33,079 nucleotides of DNA, from positions 1-33,079 of IMG/VR virus record IMGVR_UViG_3300007541_008634. The stretch is one strand, 5' to 3'. The position numbers and the translations under genes are program-made. This stretch comes from a virus. Positions 8,518 through 15,805 of the stretch are shown piece after piece; within the stretch, counting starts at the first letter, position 1, and each line of letters opens with the position of its first letter. The notes below the pieces were generated by a model, which saw only the letters and a program-made list of their open reading frames with translations, was not told where the DNA came from and made no database searches.

Positions 8518-9375
8518 TTATATATTAATCCCGTATTTTTGTTTGTAATTTTTATTTTTATAATATTGCATCAATGCTTGAGTATCCATGCCTTGTAATT
8601 TTAAATTCAATAATTTATTGTTAGGAGTTGTTATTCTTCTATTATCTGCTTCATATTCATGTTCGATATGATATAAATTGCCTTCAACTGTTCCTTGTTT
8701 ATAACCAAACAAATGTAATCTTTGTTTTCTTTCAGCATCTTCCGGTCCATAACCACAGAAATCTTCATTCTCCATACCACAATCTATGTAAACATTTCTT
8801 TTTATAAAAATACATCCACCAGGAGGACATCCCCTAATAATACCAGGTGGTCTTTTACGGAAATGTAATTTTTCATTTTTATCGTGTATTCCCTTTATAC
8901 CTTCAGTATATAAATGAAAATCAAAATTTGTTAAAAGTTTATTTCTTTCTTCTTGTAAAGATTTTGGAATTTCAATATAATTTTCATTAAATGGGAAACA
9001 ATAATCAAAACCATCCATCAACAATTGTCTTGCTTTTATCAATTGCTCTATTGGTATTAACACATCAACATCATAAGGTATTACAATATCTTCTGTTGTT
9101 TCCGTTAACCCCATATTATATAATTTTGTTTTATGAAAACCACCTTTATCATTATAAATTTTGTATTTTACATTTAAATTTGTAAAATTTAATTTTTCAA
9201 TAATAGATAAAGTTTTTGGTTCTCCAGCCTTCAAATCTATCTGTTCAACAATAATTACATTTGTTGTTAGAAAAGTATTTAAAAATCTTAAAATATGTAA
9301 TAGATTTATTTCTCTATCTTCATTTCCTGCTTTTCTATATGGTATTAAAAAGCAACAATTTTTAAAATCATGCAT
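8518..9375 (-). CDS. GT7-like (beta-galactosyltransferase C-terminal type) glycosyltransferase
   Basis: 285 residues. The N-terminal half is a GT-A domain starting FLIPYRKAGNED, with a D-x-D motif in YDVDVLI. The diagnostic block is GGCIFIKRNVYIDCGMEN then FCGYGPEDAER, close to the GG.. ..GF.E.FWGWGxED pattern of beta-1,4-galactosyltransferase and polypeptide GalNAc-transferase C-terminal domains. A late YHIEHEYE may supply the metal-binding His. Acceptor and donor are unknown. It starts 15 bases after the GT11 gene's stop. Confidence 0.75.
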   Translation of the reverse strand: MHDFKNCCFLIPYRKAGNEDREINLLHILRFLNTFLTTNVIIVEQIDLKAGEPKTLSIIEKLNFTNLNVKYKIYNDKGGFHKTKLYNMGLTETTEDIVIPYDVDVLIPIEQLIKARQLLMDGFDYCFPFNENYIEIPKSLQEERNKLLTNFDFHLYTEGIKGIHDKNEKLHFRKRPPGIIRGCPPGGCIFIKRNVYIDCGMENEDFCGYGPEDAERKQRLHLFGYKQGTVEGNLYHIEHEYEADNRRITTPNNKLLNLKLQGMDTQALMQYYKNKNYKQKYGINI

Positions 9376-9390
9376 AATATATTTCTTTCG

Positions 9391-10152
9391 TTATAACAAG
9401 AACCAGTCTTCACAGTATATATCTTGAGTCTCAGCAGGTCCTCTTTTACCAAACCATTCTTTAGGTGCTATTATTAACTTGTCTTTATTTTCTATAAACC
9501 ATGCACCCCACCAACTAAAAGAACTATTAGCAATAATTCCGGACATACATGTTTTCATTTTATATAGTGAAATAAAAGGAGAGTCTGATGAAAAGAAAAT
9601 ATTTTTTTGATCAAAACATTTATATTGTTTTGCTCCTTCAATATCATCAGAAAAAACCATAAATTTAGTATTAGAACCAAATTTATTTTTTATTTTTTCT
9701 ATAGAAGTTTCATAATATTCTTCAGAACAAAGTGGATGCACATCTGGGTACTTTAAATAATCTCCTCTACGAACATGTATAAAAACATAATCCGATAAAG
9801 GAGAATCTTCTTGTTTAAATTTTATTATGGATCTTAATTCATTTTCATATTGTTTAAAATATTTTTCAGATTGAAAATAACCAATTAAATCATCAACTTG
9901 TTTATTCCATATTTCTGGATTATATGAAAATTTCTTTTCAACATATGTTGATGTTGGTGTTATATTGCTGACAAATAATATGTCACATTTAACATCAAAA
10001 CACTTAAAAAACATACTATTTTTTTTATCTGAAGTGAATAGTATTTGTTTATTTTTTAATTTTGAGTATGAATATACAGCACAAAATTGGAATAACTGAT
10101 TTCCCAAGTGACCATAAGAACCAAATCTAGAAAATGTTATATGATTACTCAT
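9391..10152 (-). CDS. GT11 alpha-1,2-fucosyltransferase-like protein
   Basis: 253 residues, slightly shorter than typical bacterial GT11 (about 290). The family landmarks are clear: GHLGNQLFQF at the N-terminus, HVRRGDY (the HxRRxD GDP-fucose motif) near residue 125, FSDD, and IANSSFSWWGAW. GT11 enzymes move fucose from GDP-fucose to galactose in alpha-1,2 linkage. It has no membrane anchor. With the GT10-like gene this makes two fucosyltransferase-type enzymes in one phage locus. Its ATG directly abuts the stop of the GT25 gene at 10153. Confidence 0.88.
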   Translation of the reverse strand: MSNHITFSRFGSYGHLGNQLFQFCAVYSYSKLKNKQILFTSDKKNSMFFKCFDVKCDILFVSNITPTSTYVEKKFSYNPEIWNKQVDDLIGYFQSEKYFKQYENELRSIIKFKQEDSPLSDYVFIHVRRGDYLKYPDVHPLCSEEYYETSIEKIKNKFGSNTKFMVFSDDIEGAKQYKCFDQKNIFFSSDSPFISLYKMKTCMSGIIANSSFSWWGAWFIENKDKLIIAPKEWFGKRGPAETQDIYCEDWFLL

Positions 10153-10767
10153 TTATTGTCTCAAAAAATTATAATCTACAATTTTATTTTCAATATCAGA
10201 GAAATCTTTTCTCTGCCATGCTAATGCTGGTACAAATCCATAACAAGGAACTAGTTTTTGTATATTAGAGAGATGAACATCTACTTCACCATCATAAATT
10301 TTATTATCGGAAAATTCTTGCAGTAGTAAGGGTATGACATTTTTTTTTACAGCGTAACAATGTGTTGTATAGGTTTTAACTAGTCTATGAACATGTGCTG
10401 ATACTAATTTCGGAGTAATTGAATTGTGATTTCCTCCAAAATACAACAACTGCCAATCTAATGGTACTTCATTATAATATTGTTCAAACAAAAGATGTAA
10501 ATTGTCATCAAATTCAACATCATCTTCCAATATTAAAACATTTTCCCAATCATTTGATAAAATATATTCAAATATTTTTTTATGAGACATACAGCAGCCT
10601 CTGTGCCCTGGTGTAATTTTTCCTCTTTGTGGTAGTGTTGCCCCATCAACTGCATTAAAATACTCCACATTTAGATTAAATTTTTTAAAAATAAAATCAC
10701 ATATGTCTTTTCTATCTTTTCTTTTTTCCAAATTTAAACATATAATTTTAAAATCATTTAGTTTCAT
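10153..10767 (-). CDS. GT25-family glycosyltransferase
   Basis: 204 residues. It begins IICLNLEKRKDRKD, continues YFNAVDG, then GCCMSHKKIFEYI and NVLILEDDVEFDD: the GT25 (LPS core/procollagen galactosyltransferase) pattern NLxxRxDR ... GxxxSH ... EDD. The EDD is the metal/donor site. A downstream block THCYAVKKN is also typical. The 14-base overlap with the gene at 10754-11440 and the shared family suggest a tandem duplication. Transfers galactose or a similar hexose in characterised members. Confidence 0.85.
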   Translation of the reverse strand: MKLNDFKIICLNLEKRKDRKDICDFIFKKFNLNVEYFNAVDGATLPQRGKITPGHRGCCMSHKKIFEYILSNDWENVLILEDDVEFDDNLHLLFEQYYNEVPLDWQLLYFGGNHNSITPKLVSAHVHRLVKTYTTHCYAVKKNVIPLLLQEFSDNKIYDGEVDVHLSNIQKLVPCYGFVPALAWQRKDFSDIENKIVDYNFLRQ

Positions 10768-11440
10768 GTGTATAATGCCTTACAAAATTTATAGTATTAT
10801 TTAAATTATATGATGTCCAAGTTTTATTTGTAGGATCACAATTAACATTAGTAGTTGGCCAACATTTATCCCATTGAAAAAATAAAGATTTTATTGGTGC
10901 GTATACATTTAATTTTGGCAATACATCTTTAGCGTAACCAACATCTAATGGAATTTGTTTACTTATAGTATCTTTTGAATTTTTTATAAATTTTTGTATA
11001 GAATTATTTAAAAAAATCATAGCATGTGTGCCCAAACAATGTTGTAGTCTCATCCATTTTTCATTTACTGGAAGTGGTAAAAAATTAACACCAATTGTAT
11101 TCCAATCACCACCAGTAGAATATCCAAGATATAGAACATCAGCATCATCAGGAACTTCTATTTTACCATCAATGACATATTCACCATACCAAATTGTGTT
11201 TTTTGCATCATCTTCTAATATGAATAATGGAAGATTTTCTTTATATTGCTCCATCAAATCATGGTGGCTTTGACTACAACCATGATTAAATGCTCTTATT
11301 TTTCTCAATTCTCTTGCGGAAAACCTATTACAATTATTGTATCCCAATTCTTTTAGGGTGTTTTCAAATCTATTTTTTCTTTCAACATCTCTATCCAGAT
11401 TGATATATACTTTTTTAATATTTTGTAAATCAATTATCAT
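10754..11440 (-). CDS. GT25-like glycosyltransferase
   Basis: 228 residues with the same plan as its neighbour: VYINLDRDVERKNRFE, FSARELRKI, GCSQSHHDLMEQ, then LFILEDDAKN. The Ser-His and Glu-Asp-Asp elements of GT25 are intact. A mid-block TGGDWNTIG separates these from a less conserved C-terminus (GTHAMIFLN). It overlaps the genes on both sides by 4 and 14 bases. It may use a different acceptor from the neighbouring GT25. Confidence 0.78.
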   Translation of the reverse strand: MIIDLQNIKKVYINLDRDVERKNRFENTLKELGYNNCNRFSARELRKIRAFNHGCSQSHHDLMEQYKENLPLFILEDDAKNTIWYGEYVIDGKIEVPDDADVLYLGYSTGGDWNTIGVNFLPLPVNEKWMRLQHCLGTHAMIFLNNSIQKFIKNSKDTISKQIPLDVGYAKDVLPKLNVYAPIKSLFFQWDKCWPTTNVNCDPTNKTWTSYNLNNTINFVRHYTHETK

Positions 11441-12063
11441 TTTATAGTTCTTTTTAATCTTCTACTTGCTTGTGTATGTTCTATAACTATTTCTTTTGGT
11501 TCTTCAAACCATTTACAATCAAAAACTTTACAATAAGACTGATCAAAGAAATATGTCTTCAATCCTTCTCTATCATATTTATCCCAAACTTTTTGGAGAC
11601 TTTGTTGTTCCCATCTATTTGGATTTTCTTGACTTTCTTTTTTCCAATCATCAATTAAATTAAAACATTTATCTGTATAATTGAAAAACATAGTACCACC
11701 TGCTAATGCTTCATTACCCCTATCGAATCCCCAAGGTCTTAGATGTACATTTTTTGGCTGATTCCAGACATTTGGAATAAAATAAGCACCAAAATCACAT
11801 TCATATAATTCTTTTGAATCAAACACATTTGGATGGGACTTATATCGACCATCCGCATCTATCCACAATATTGATCTTTTATGTTCGTATAAAGCAGTTA
11901 GTATTACTTCTGCTTTCATTGTGCAGTTATGAATCCAAGAACCTTTACTTAATTTGGGATATGCAGCAAAATCTAAATTGAATTGCTTACAGGTTTCTTC
12001 TAATTGTCTTGCTTCTTCTTTATATTCTGGAGTATAAAAAGTAATAGTTACTGGGTAAATCAT
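11437..12063 (-). CDS. GT-A-like nucleotide-sugar transferase (paralogue 1)
   Basis: 208 residues. VTITFYTPEY, then KGSWIHNCTMKAEVIL, then SILWIDADGR, with the D-A-D as the likely metal motif; later GGTMFFNYTD and WEQQSLQKVW. The same elements in the same order occur in the next gene, GSWVDNCNIKPEFIL and VVWVDSDAKI, so the two are tandem paralogues. Similar small GT-A proteins occur in phage sugar loci, but no numbered family is assigned. It overlaps both neighbours by four bases. Confidence 0.65.
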   Translation of the reverse strand: MIYPVTITFYTPEYKEEARQLEETCKQFNLDFAAYPKLSKGSWIHNCTMKAEVILTALYEHKRSILWIDADGRYKSHPNVFDSKELYECDFGAYFIPNVWNQPKNVHLRPWGFDRGNEALAGGTMFFNYTDKCFNLIDDWKKESQENPNRWEQQSLQKVWDKYDREGLKTYFFDQSYCKVFDCKWFEEPKEIVIEHTQASRRLKRTIK

Positions 12064-12680
12064 TTTCTATCCACTCTCTGCATCACTGATGCTAAATCAT
12101 GTAAAACCACTGCTTTGTCTCTTCCATGTAATCTATCTATTTGACAATAATTTCTCGGAAACCATTCTGTTGTTGGTTGAACATCTGCCCATGCTTGTTG
12201 TAGACTCCATTGATCCCATGATCTTGTCATTGATTTGGATAGTTCCAACCATCTCTCTACCATTCTTATAACACTATTACACTTTCTAAACAACATAGTA
12301 CCAGAATTAAACCACATTAATTCAGTTTGAAGTGGCCAATTCTTTGGTAATTCTATTTCTTCTCTTCCTACTGGAGTTTTCTTTCTTGCTCCAGGTTCTC
12401 CACGAACACCAAAATCCATTGGTGTATCAATAAACAAATATGGGTAACTCATTATTTTTGCGTCAGAGTCCACCCATACCACACAATCAACATCTTCATT
12501 TAATTTTTTAAGTATAAATTCAGGTTTGATATTACAATTATCAACCCAAGAACCTCTGTCTTTATATTTTTCTATATCACATTCTATACTGAATTTTTTA
12601 CAAGAATCTTTTAGTTTTTTTGCCATATCGGCATATATTCCATTATCAGTATAAAAACTTATAATTTTAAATTCATTCAT
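12060..12680 (-). CDS. GT-A-like nucleotide-sugar transferase (paralogue 2)
   Basis: 206 residues, a paralogue of the preceding-coordinate gene: KIISFYTDNG, RGSWVDNCNIKPEFIL, VVWVDSDAKIM (D-S-D metal motif), FNSGTMLFRK and WDQWSLQQAW. The conserved WSLQ and the GTM block suggest both share an acceptor-binding loop. It overlaps the DUF115-like gene by four bases. Function is inferred from fold signs only. Confidence 0.65.
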   Translation of the reverse strand: MNEFKIISFYTDNGIYADMAKKLKDSCKKFSIECDIEKYKDRGSWVDNCNIKPEFILKKLNEDVDCVVWVDSDAKIMSYPYLFIDTPMDFGVRGEPGARKKTPVGREEIELPKNWPLQTELMWFNSGTMLFRKCNSVIRMVERWLELSKSMTRSWDQWSLQQAWADVQPTTEWFPRNYCQIDRLHGRDKAVVLHDLASVMQRVDRK

Positions 12681-13630
12681 TTATTGTTTCTCAATTGTTT
12701 TTTTACATCTAAAGATCTTCTTCTAGAATCTCTTCTTTCTGAAATTGGAGAAGATGGTTTTAGGGAATCTTGTTTAATTACCTTTTGTATGGGTATTGTT
12801 TCTACTTTTTTCTCTATAGTATTTGGATTTTTAAAAGTATCTACCTTTTTATTTTCTCTTATTTGTACTATTGGTTTTTTTGGTTTTACTTCTTGCTTTG
12901 GTTCTTGTTTTGGTTGTGGTGGAATAAATTCTATTAAGGGAAAGGTAATTGGAGCATATTGTTTTAATTGCTCCTTGCCCTCACTTTCCCACCATTGCAA
13001 ATCAAATTTAGGAACAAAAGATTCAAATATTTCACCACATTCCCAAGAAAACCATTTATATCCTCTTTTAATTGCGATTGGATACCATTGTTTTAAAGCA
13101 TTGGAAGTTTGATCTAAAGTTTTATCATAATTGTATGCTTTCTTCATATCAAAATCTTTTACTTCATAGCAGTATTTTTCTTTCATACTATTTGCTTTTA
13201 AATCATTTCCTACCCAAATTACATTTTTGACACCAATATAATGTAACCACTGTATTGCAAATGTAACAGATTTGTGTGGTCCTCTAATAAATGGTTGATG
13301 ACCAGTAAATAAATGTGCATCTAAATCTGAGTATCTAGTTGAAGTATCATATTTACAAGAAACCACAGACTCTGGTTTTGCTCCAACTGATATTTTACCT
13401 TCAGGTAAAACTTTTATTATATTCGGATTCGAATATGCTAAAGACCCTTCCGGTCCATGCATTTCATTCAAATAATCTGCTATAATCCAAAAATCAGGAT
13501 TTGTTATTTTTCTTATAACTGTGCTTACTGCAACTACTGGAAGACCCAAACTAAAAGGATCTATTTTATTTAATGATGGACCAGAGCATGCTAATACACA
13601 TGTATTGGTTGGAAAATATTTTTCTGACAT
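12677..13630 (-). CDS. DUF115-like protein with lysine/proline-rich C-terminal tail
   Basis: 317 residues. The N-terminal CVLACSGPSLNKIDP is the DUF115-type glycine-serine loop, followed by VVAVSTVI, NPDFWIIADY, GPHKSVTFAIQWLHYIG and VIWVGNDLK. The last 80 or so residues are a low-complexity, mostly basic tail rich in Lys, Pro and Gln, ending in RRDSRRRS and KKQLRNNK. That tail is absent from the other DUF115-like gene here (5167-5925) and could bind a protein or nucleic acid. It is the first gene of the sugar island in transcription order; its ATG is one base beyond the nuclease stop. Confidence 0.65.
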   Translation of the reverse strand: MSEKYFPTNTCVLACSGPSLNKIDPFSLGLPVVAVSTVIRKITNPDFWIIADYLNEMHGPEGSLAYSNPNIIKVLPEGKISVGAKPESVVSCKYDTSTRYSDLDAHLFTGHQPFIRGPHKSVTFAIQWLHYIGVKNVIWVGNDLKANSMKEKYCYEVKDFDMKKAYNYDKTLDQTSNALKQWYPIAIKRGYKWFSWECGEIFESFVPKFDLQWWESEGKEQLKQYAPITFPLIEFIPPQPKQEPKQEVKPKKPIVQIRENKKVDTFKNPNTIEKKVETIPIQKVIKQDSLKPSSPISERRDSRRRSLDVKKQLRNNK

Positions 13631-13631
13631 A

Positions 13632-14282
13632 TCATGAGTTATTTATCATAAATGATTCAATGGTTTCTTTAAGTTGTTTTGTATAATTTAAAGGATTTTC
13701 TTCAAATACAGTTACAGAGCCATCTTCACAACTCATAAGAATTACAATATTTTTTACAGGTATGCCAGTTTGTTCTTGGAACATAATCGCATATGCAGTT
13801 GCTTGCATAAAATATTCCTTGATGCTATCTTTATCCTTTTCAGCAGAGCAGGTCTTAAAATCGATTATAGACAAGTTGCCAGCGAACTCAGCAATACAGT
13901 CAACTCTACCTGCCAAACCCAACAGAGAGGATTGTAGTGCGGTTTCGAGTGCTCTAATGTTGTCTATCTTGTTTAACTCTGATTTTAATTGTAAAAATAA
14001 ATAATATTCACCGGGAGAATAATCATCTGCATTAATTGTTTCATTATTTAAATATGCTTCTATGATTGAGTGGAACTTATTTCCACGACGAAGAACTCTT
14101 TTTGATTCTTCTGGATTCTTTCTTCGCCATTCAGCAAAGAACTCTCTCTTCTCCCAACCTGTGACTGTGGTTACAGAAGGATAAGAATTACCATCCTCTG
14201 TAACATAGTATCTTTTTCCGTCTATTTCTTTAGTTGTTAGTTTATTTTTTAATTCAACAGGTACATGATTAAATTTTTTCAC
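13632..14282 (-). CDS. PD-(D/E)XK exonuclease (RecB/MGME1-like)
   Basis: 216 residues. RRGNKFHSIIEAYL supplies the GxxxH...E element, GLAGRVDCIAEF the active-site Asp, LSIIDFKTCS the D-x-K, and QATAYAIMF the QxxxY motif. This is a complete metal-dependent PD-(D/E)XK nuclease of the RecB-nuclease/Cas4/MGME1 type. Marine T4-like phages often carry such a single-domain exonuclease, presumably for recombination or host DNA degradation. The start is GTG at 14282, with AAAGGATG seven bases upstream; no ATG fits better. It lies between virion-like genes and the sugar island. Confidence 0.85.
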   Translation of the reverse strand: MKKFNHVPVELKNKLTTKEIDGKRYYVTEDGNSYPSVTTVTGWEKREFFAEWRRKNPEESKRVLRRGNKFHSIIEAYLNNETINADDYSPGEYYLFLQLKSELNKIDNIRALETALQSSLLGLAGRVDCIAEFAGNLSIIDFKTCSAEKDKDSIKEYFMQATAYAIMFQEQTGIPVKNIVILMSCEDGSVTVFEENPLNYTKQLKETIESFMINNS

Positions 14283-14294
14283 TTAGTTCATCCT

Positions 14295-15272
14295 TTATTT
14301 TCTACCTCTAATCACTTCAGCCGCTAAGAGTCTTCCAAAAGCACCAGGATCTTCTTCTCCTGTATATTCTGGAACACGGTAACGCTTCATAATATCTGCA
14401 ATTCTACTTCCTGTTGGTGCTGCTGGAGCAGGTGCTGCTGGTGTAGGAGGTGTTGTTAACTTCTTTGCCTTTCCTTGAACTGCTGCTGCTTTTGCTCTAA
14501 CTTCATTTGAAAGTTTTCTCTTCTTTGCAACCTTTTTAGCAACTCGTTTTCTTCTCTCTGCTTGCTTTTGTGTAGTTTGCTCCACTGAACGACCAGAGCG
14601 AATTGCTTTTCTTGTTGCAACACCACCAAAATGTGGTGAACTCAACATTCCTGTGTGTGCTACTATTCTATCATTTTTTTCGCCGGGTGCAACAATATGT
14701 ACGCCATTTCCTGTTGCTCTTAATTGAACTTTTTCGCCTTTGTGAAATACATGTGGCTCTCCCATATGCATTCTTACTTCTAATTTATGTTCAATTTCTC
14801 TATGCTTTTGTGGTTGAAGTTGCGGTCCTTTTTTACCAATAAAGGATACTTCATGTGATTTACCTGTTTCTTTAACTCTATTTTTTAAAGTTTGTAATTT
14901 TTCTAAATCTGCATTTGCATCCATTTTTGCAGTGAATGTTTTTGCTGATTTTTCTTCACCTGTCTTTGGATCTACCGTAACACGAGAAGCCATAGTCTCT
15001 TTTGGTGTTCTAAAAGAATACTTTGAAAGATATGCTTCTGCTAATCCTGGGTAATTTTTGGCTTCTGATTCTGGAACTCTCTTTACCTTTCCTTCTTTAT
15101 CATAAACCAAAACTGTTTTTGGATTTAGTTTCTTTAAAGATCTGATTGATGGATAAAATTTTCTTCCATCTTGTTTGATTGGTAAATTCATTCTAGAACC
15201 GCCCTCCTCCAAGGAAAGACGGTTCTCAAGAATGACTAGTGCTAATTGCTCTACTAAGAGTTCGTAAATCAT
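14295..15272 (-). CDS. Basic protein, probable internal head/virion protein
   Basis: 325 residues from ATG at 15272, strongly lysine/arginine-rich in the second half (RRKRVAKKVAKKRKLSNE) with an Ala/Pro linker near the C-terminus. The first 25 residues are hydrophobic and acidic and end LSLEEGGS. LEE|G would fit the (L/I)-x-E cleavage rule of T4-type prohead protease, so this may be a capsid-targeting propeptide. Alternatively translation could begin at the ATG at 15191 (MNLPIKQDGRK), which has GGAGGAGGG about ten bases upstream. No enzyme motif seen. Base composition is visibly less AT-rich than the sugar island. Function is inferred from composition and neighbours. Confidence 0.7.
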   Translation of the reverse strand: MIYELLVEQLALVILENRLSLEEGGSRMNLPIKQDGRKFYPSIRSLKKLNPKTVLVYDKEGKVKRVPESEAKNYPGLAEAYLSKYSFRTPKETMASRVTVDPKTGEEKSAKTFTAKMDANADLEKLQTLKNRVKETGKSHEVSFIGKKGPQLQPQKHREIEHKLEVRMHMGEPHVFHKGEKVQLRATGNGVHIVAPGEKNDRIVAHTGMLSSPHFGGVATRKAIRSGRSVEQTTQKQAERRKRVAKKVAKKRKLSNEVRAKAAAVQGKAKKLTTPPTPAAPAPAAPTGSRIADIMKRYRVPEYTGEEDPGAFGRLLAAEVIRGRK

Positions 15273-15275
15273 GAA

Positions 15276-15596
15276 TCAGTTCTTGTTCTTCATTTTCTTG
15301 ACCATACCCTCAACAACTAGAGATACGGTTTCGAGAATTGCTTCAATTTCTTCTTCTGATAGTTCTTCACCAACTGCTGCTTGTACATCTTCTAGAAGTG
15401 ATACCATGAAGTCTTCATTTGAGGTTTCTTCCTCCAATTCTTCAACTTCTTCTGTTTGTTCTGCTTGAGGTTCTGCTGATTCATTGCACTCTGTGCATTC
15501 TTCATTAAGAACTTCTTCTTGTGTTTCTTTTGTTTCTTCGCTTTTGTTGTTGAGGTAAGTATTTGTTAATTCTTTTAACCATTCAGTATTTTCCAT
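15276..15596 (-). CDS. Small acidic protein, possible head-assembly component
   Basis: 106 residues, with Glu making up about a quarter or more, a CTEC pair, and a hydrophobic-acidic helix FMVSLLEDVQAAVGEELS followed by a basic tail KKMKNKN. The LLE|D step would fit the T4-type prohead protease rule. AGGAG lies eight bases before the ATG. It starts just after the terminator at 15641-15671 and ends four bases before the next gene. Acidic coiled proteins of this sort serve as core or chaperone proteins in phage heads, but nothing specific is recognised. Confidence 0.65.
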   Translation of the reverse strand: MENTEWLKELTNTYLNNKSEETKETQEEVLNEECTECNESAEPQAEQTEEVEELEEETSNEDFMVSLLEDVQAAVGEELSEEEIEAILETVSLVVEGMVKKMKNKN

Positions 15597-15621
15597 TTTT
15601 TGCTCCTATTAGAGATTACAT

Positions 15622-15627
15622 AGTATA
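15622..15627 (-). promoter_or_regulatory. Possible -10 element before the acidic gene
   Basis: Minus strand TATACT within ATTATATATACTATG, between the terminator and the gene starting at 15596. No clear -35 is seen. It is offered because the terminator just upstream means a new promoter is needed here. Confidence 0.25.
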
Positions 15628-15640
15628 TATAATGTACCTA

Positions 15641-15671
15641 AAAAAAGAAAAGGGCTTCTCACGAAACCCCT
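15641..15671 (-). terminator. Rho-independent terminator of the candidate small RNA
   Basis: Minus-strand stem AGGGGTTTC / GAAGCCCTT with loop GTGA, followed by TTCTTTTTTT. Nine pairs with two G-T. It would end transcription begun at the late promoter at 15770-15777. Confidence 0.8.
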
Positions 15672-15764
15672 TTCCCTATGAAGATCGAAAGGTAGCGAAG
15701 TTCCTTTTTAGCATGAATGGCGTAGTTCGCATTGCACTGCCTATACGACCAACTCAGCCCGATC
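15641..15764 (-). ncRNA. Candidate late small RNA of unknown function
   Basis: The 15597-15805 gap has no convincing reading frame but a full transcription unit: a T4-type late promoter (15770-15777), a predicted first base G at 15764, and an intrinsic terminator. The RNA would be about 124 bases. Its very first bases GATCG can pair with CGATC at 15683-15687, closing a domain that contains further short stems, with the terminator hairpin as a separate 3' domain. The first third (GAGTTGGTCG) has a D-loop look, but no tRNA can be folded. The sequence is less AT-rich than the surroundings. No known RNA family recognised. Confidence 0.5.
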
Positions 15765-15769
15765 ACTAT

Positions 15770-15777
15770 TATTTATA
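15770..15777 (-). promoter_or_regulatory. T4-type late promoter TATAAATA
   Basis: Exact TATAAATA on the minus strand, followed after a five-base spacer by the GATCGGG start of the candidate small RNA. In T4 the octamer sits about 6 to 13 bases before the start site. Confidence 0.65.
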
Positions 15778-15805
15778 TAAAATAATATTTGTGAATCGTG
15801 TTTTT

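Noticed and set aside
12684-13112. 142-codon plus frame opposite the DUF115-like gene
   Set aside because: Antisense of the low-complexity Lys/Pro tail, with no ribosome site or domain.
15641-15764. A tRNA in the 15.7 kb gap
   Set aside because: A D-loop-like GAGTTGG is present, but no matching acceptor, anticodon and T arms can be formed.
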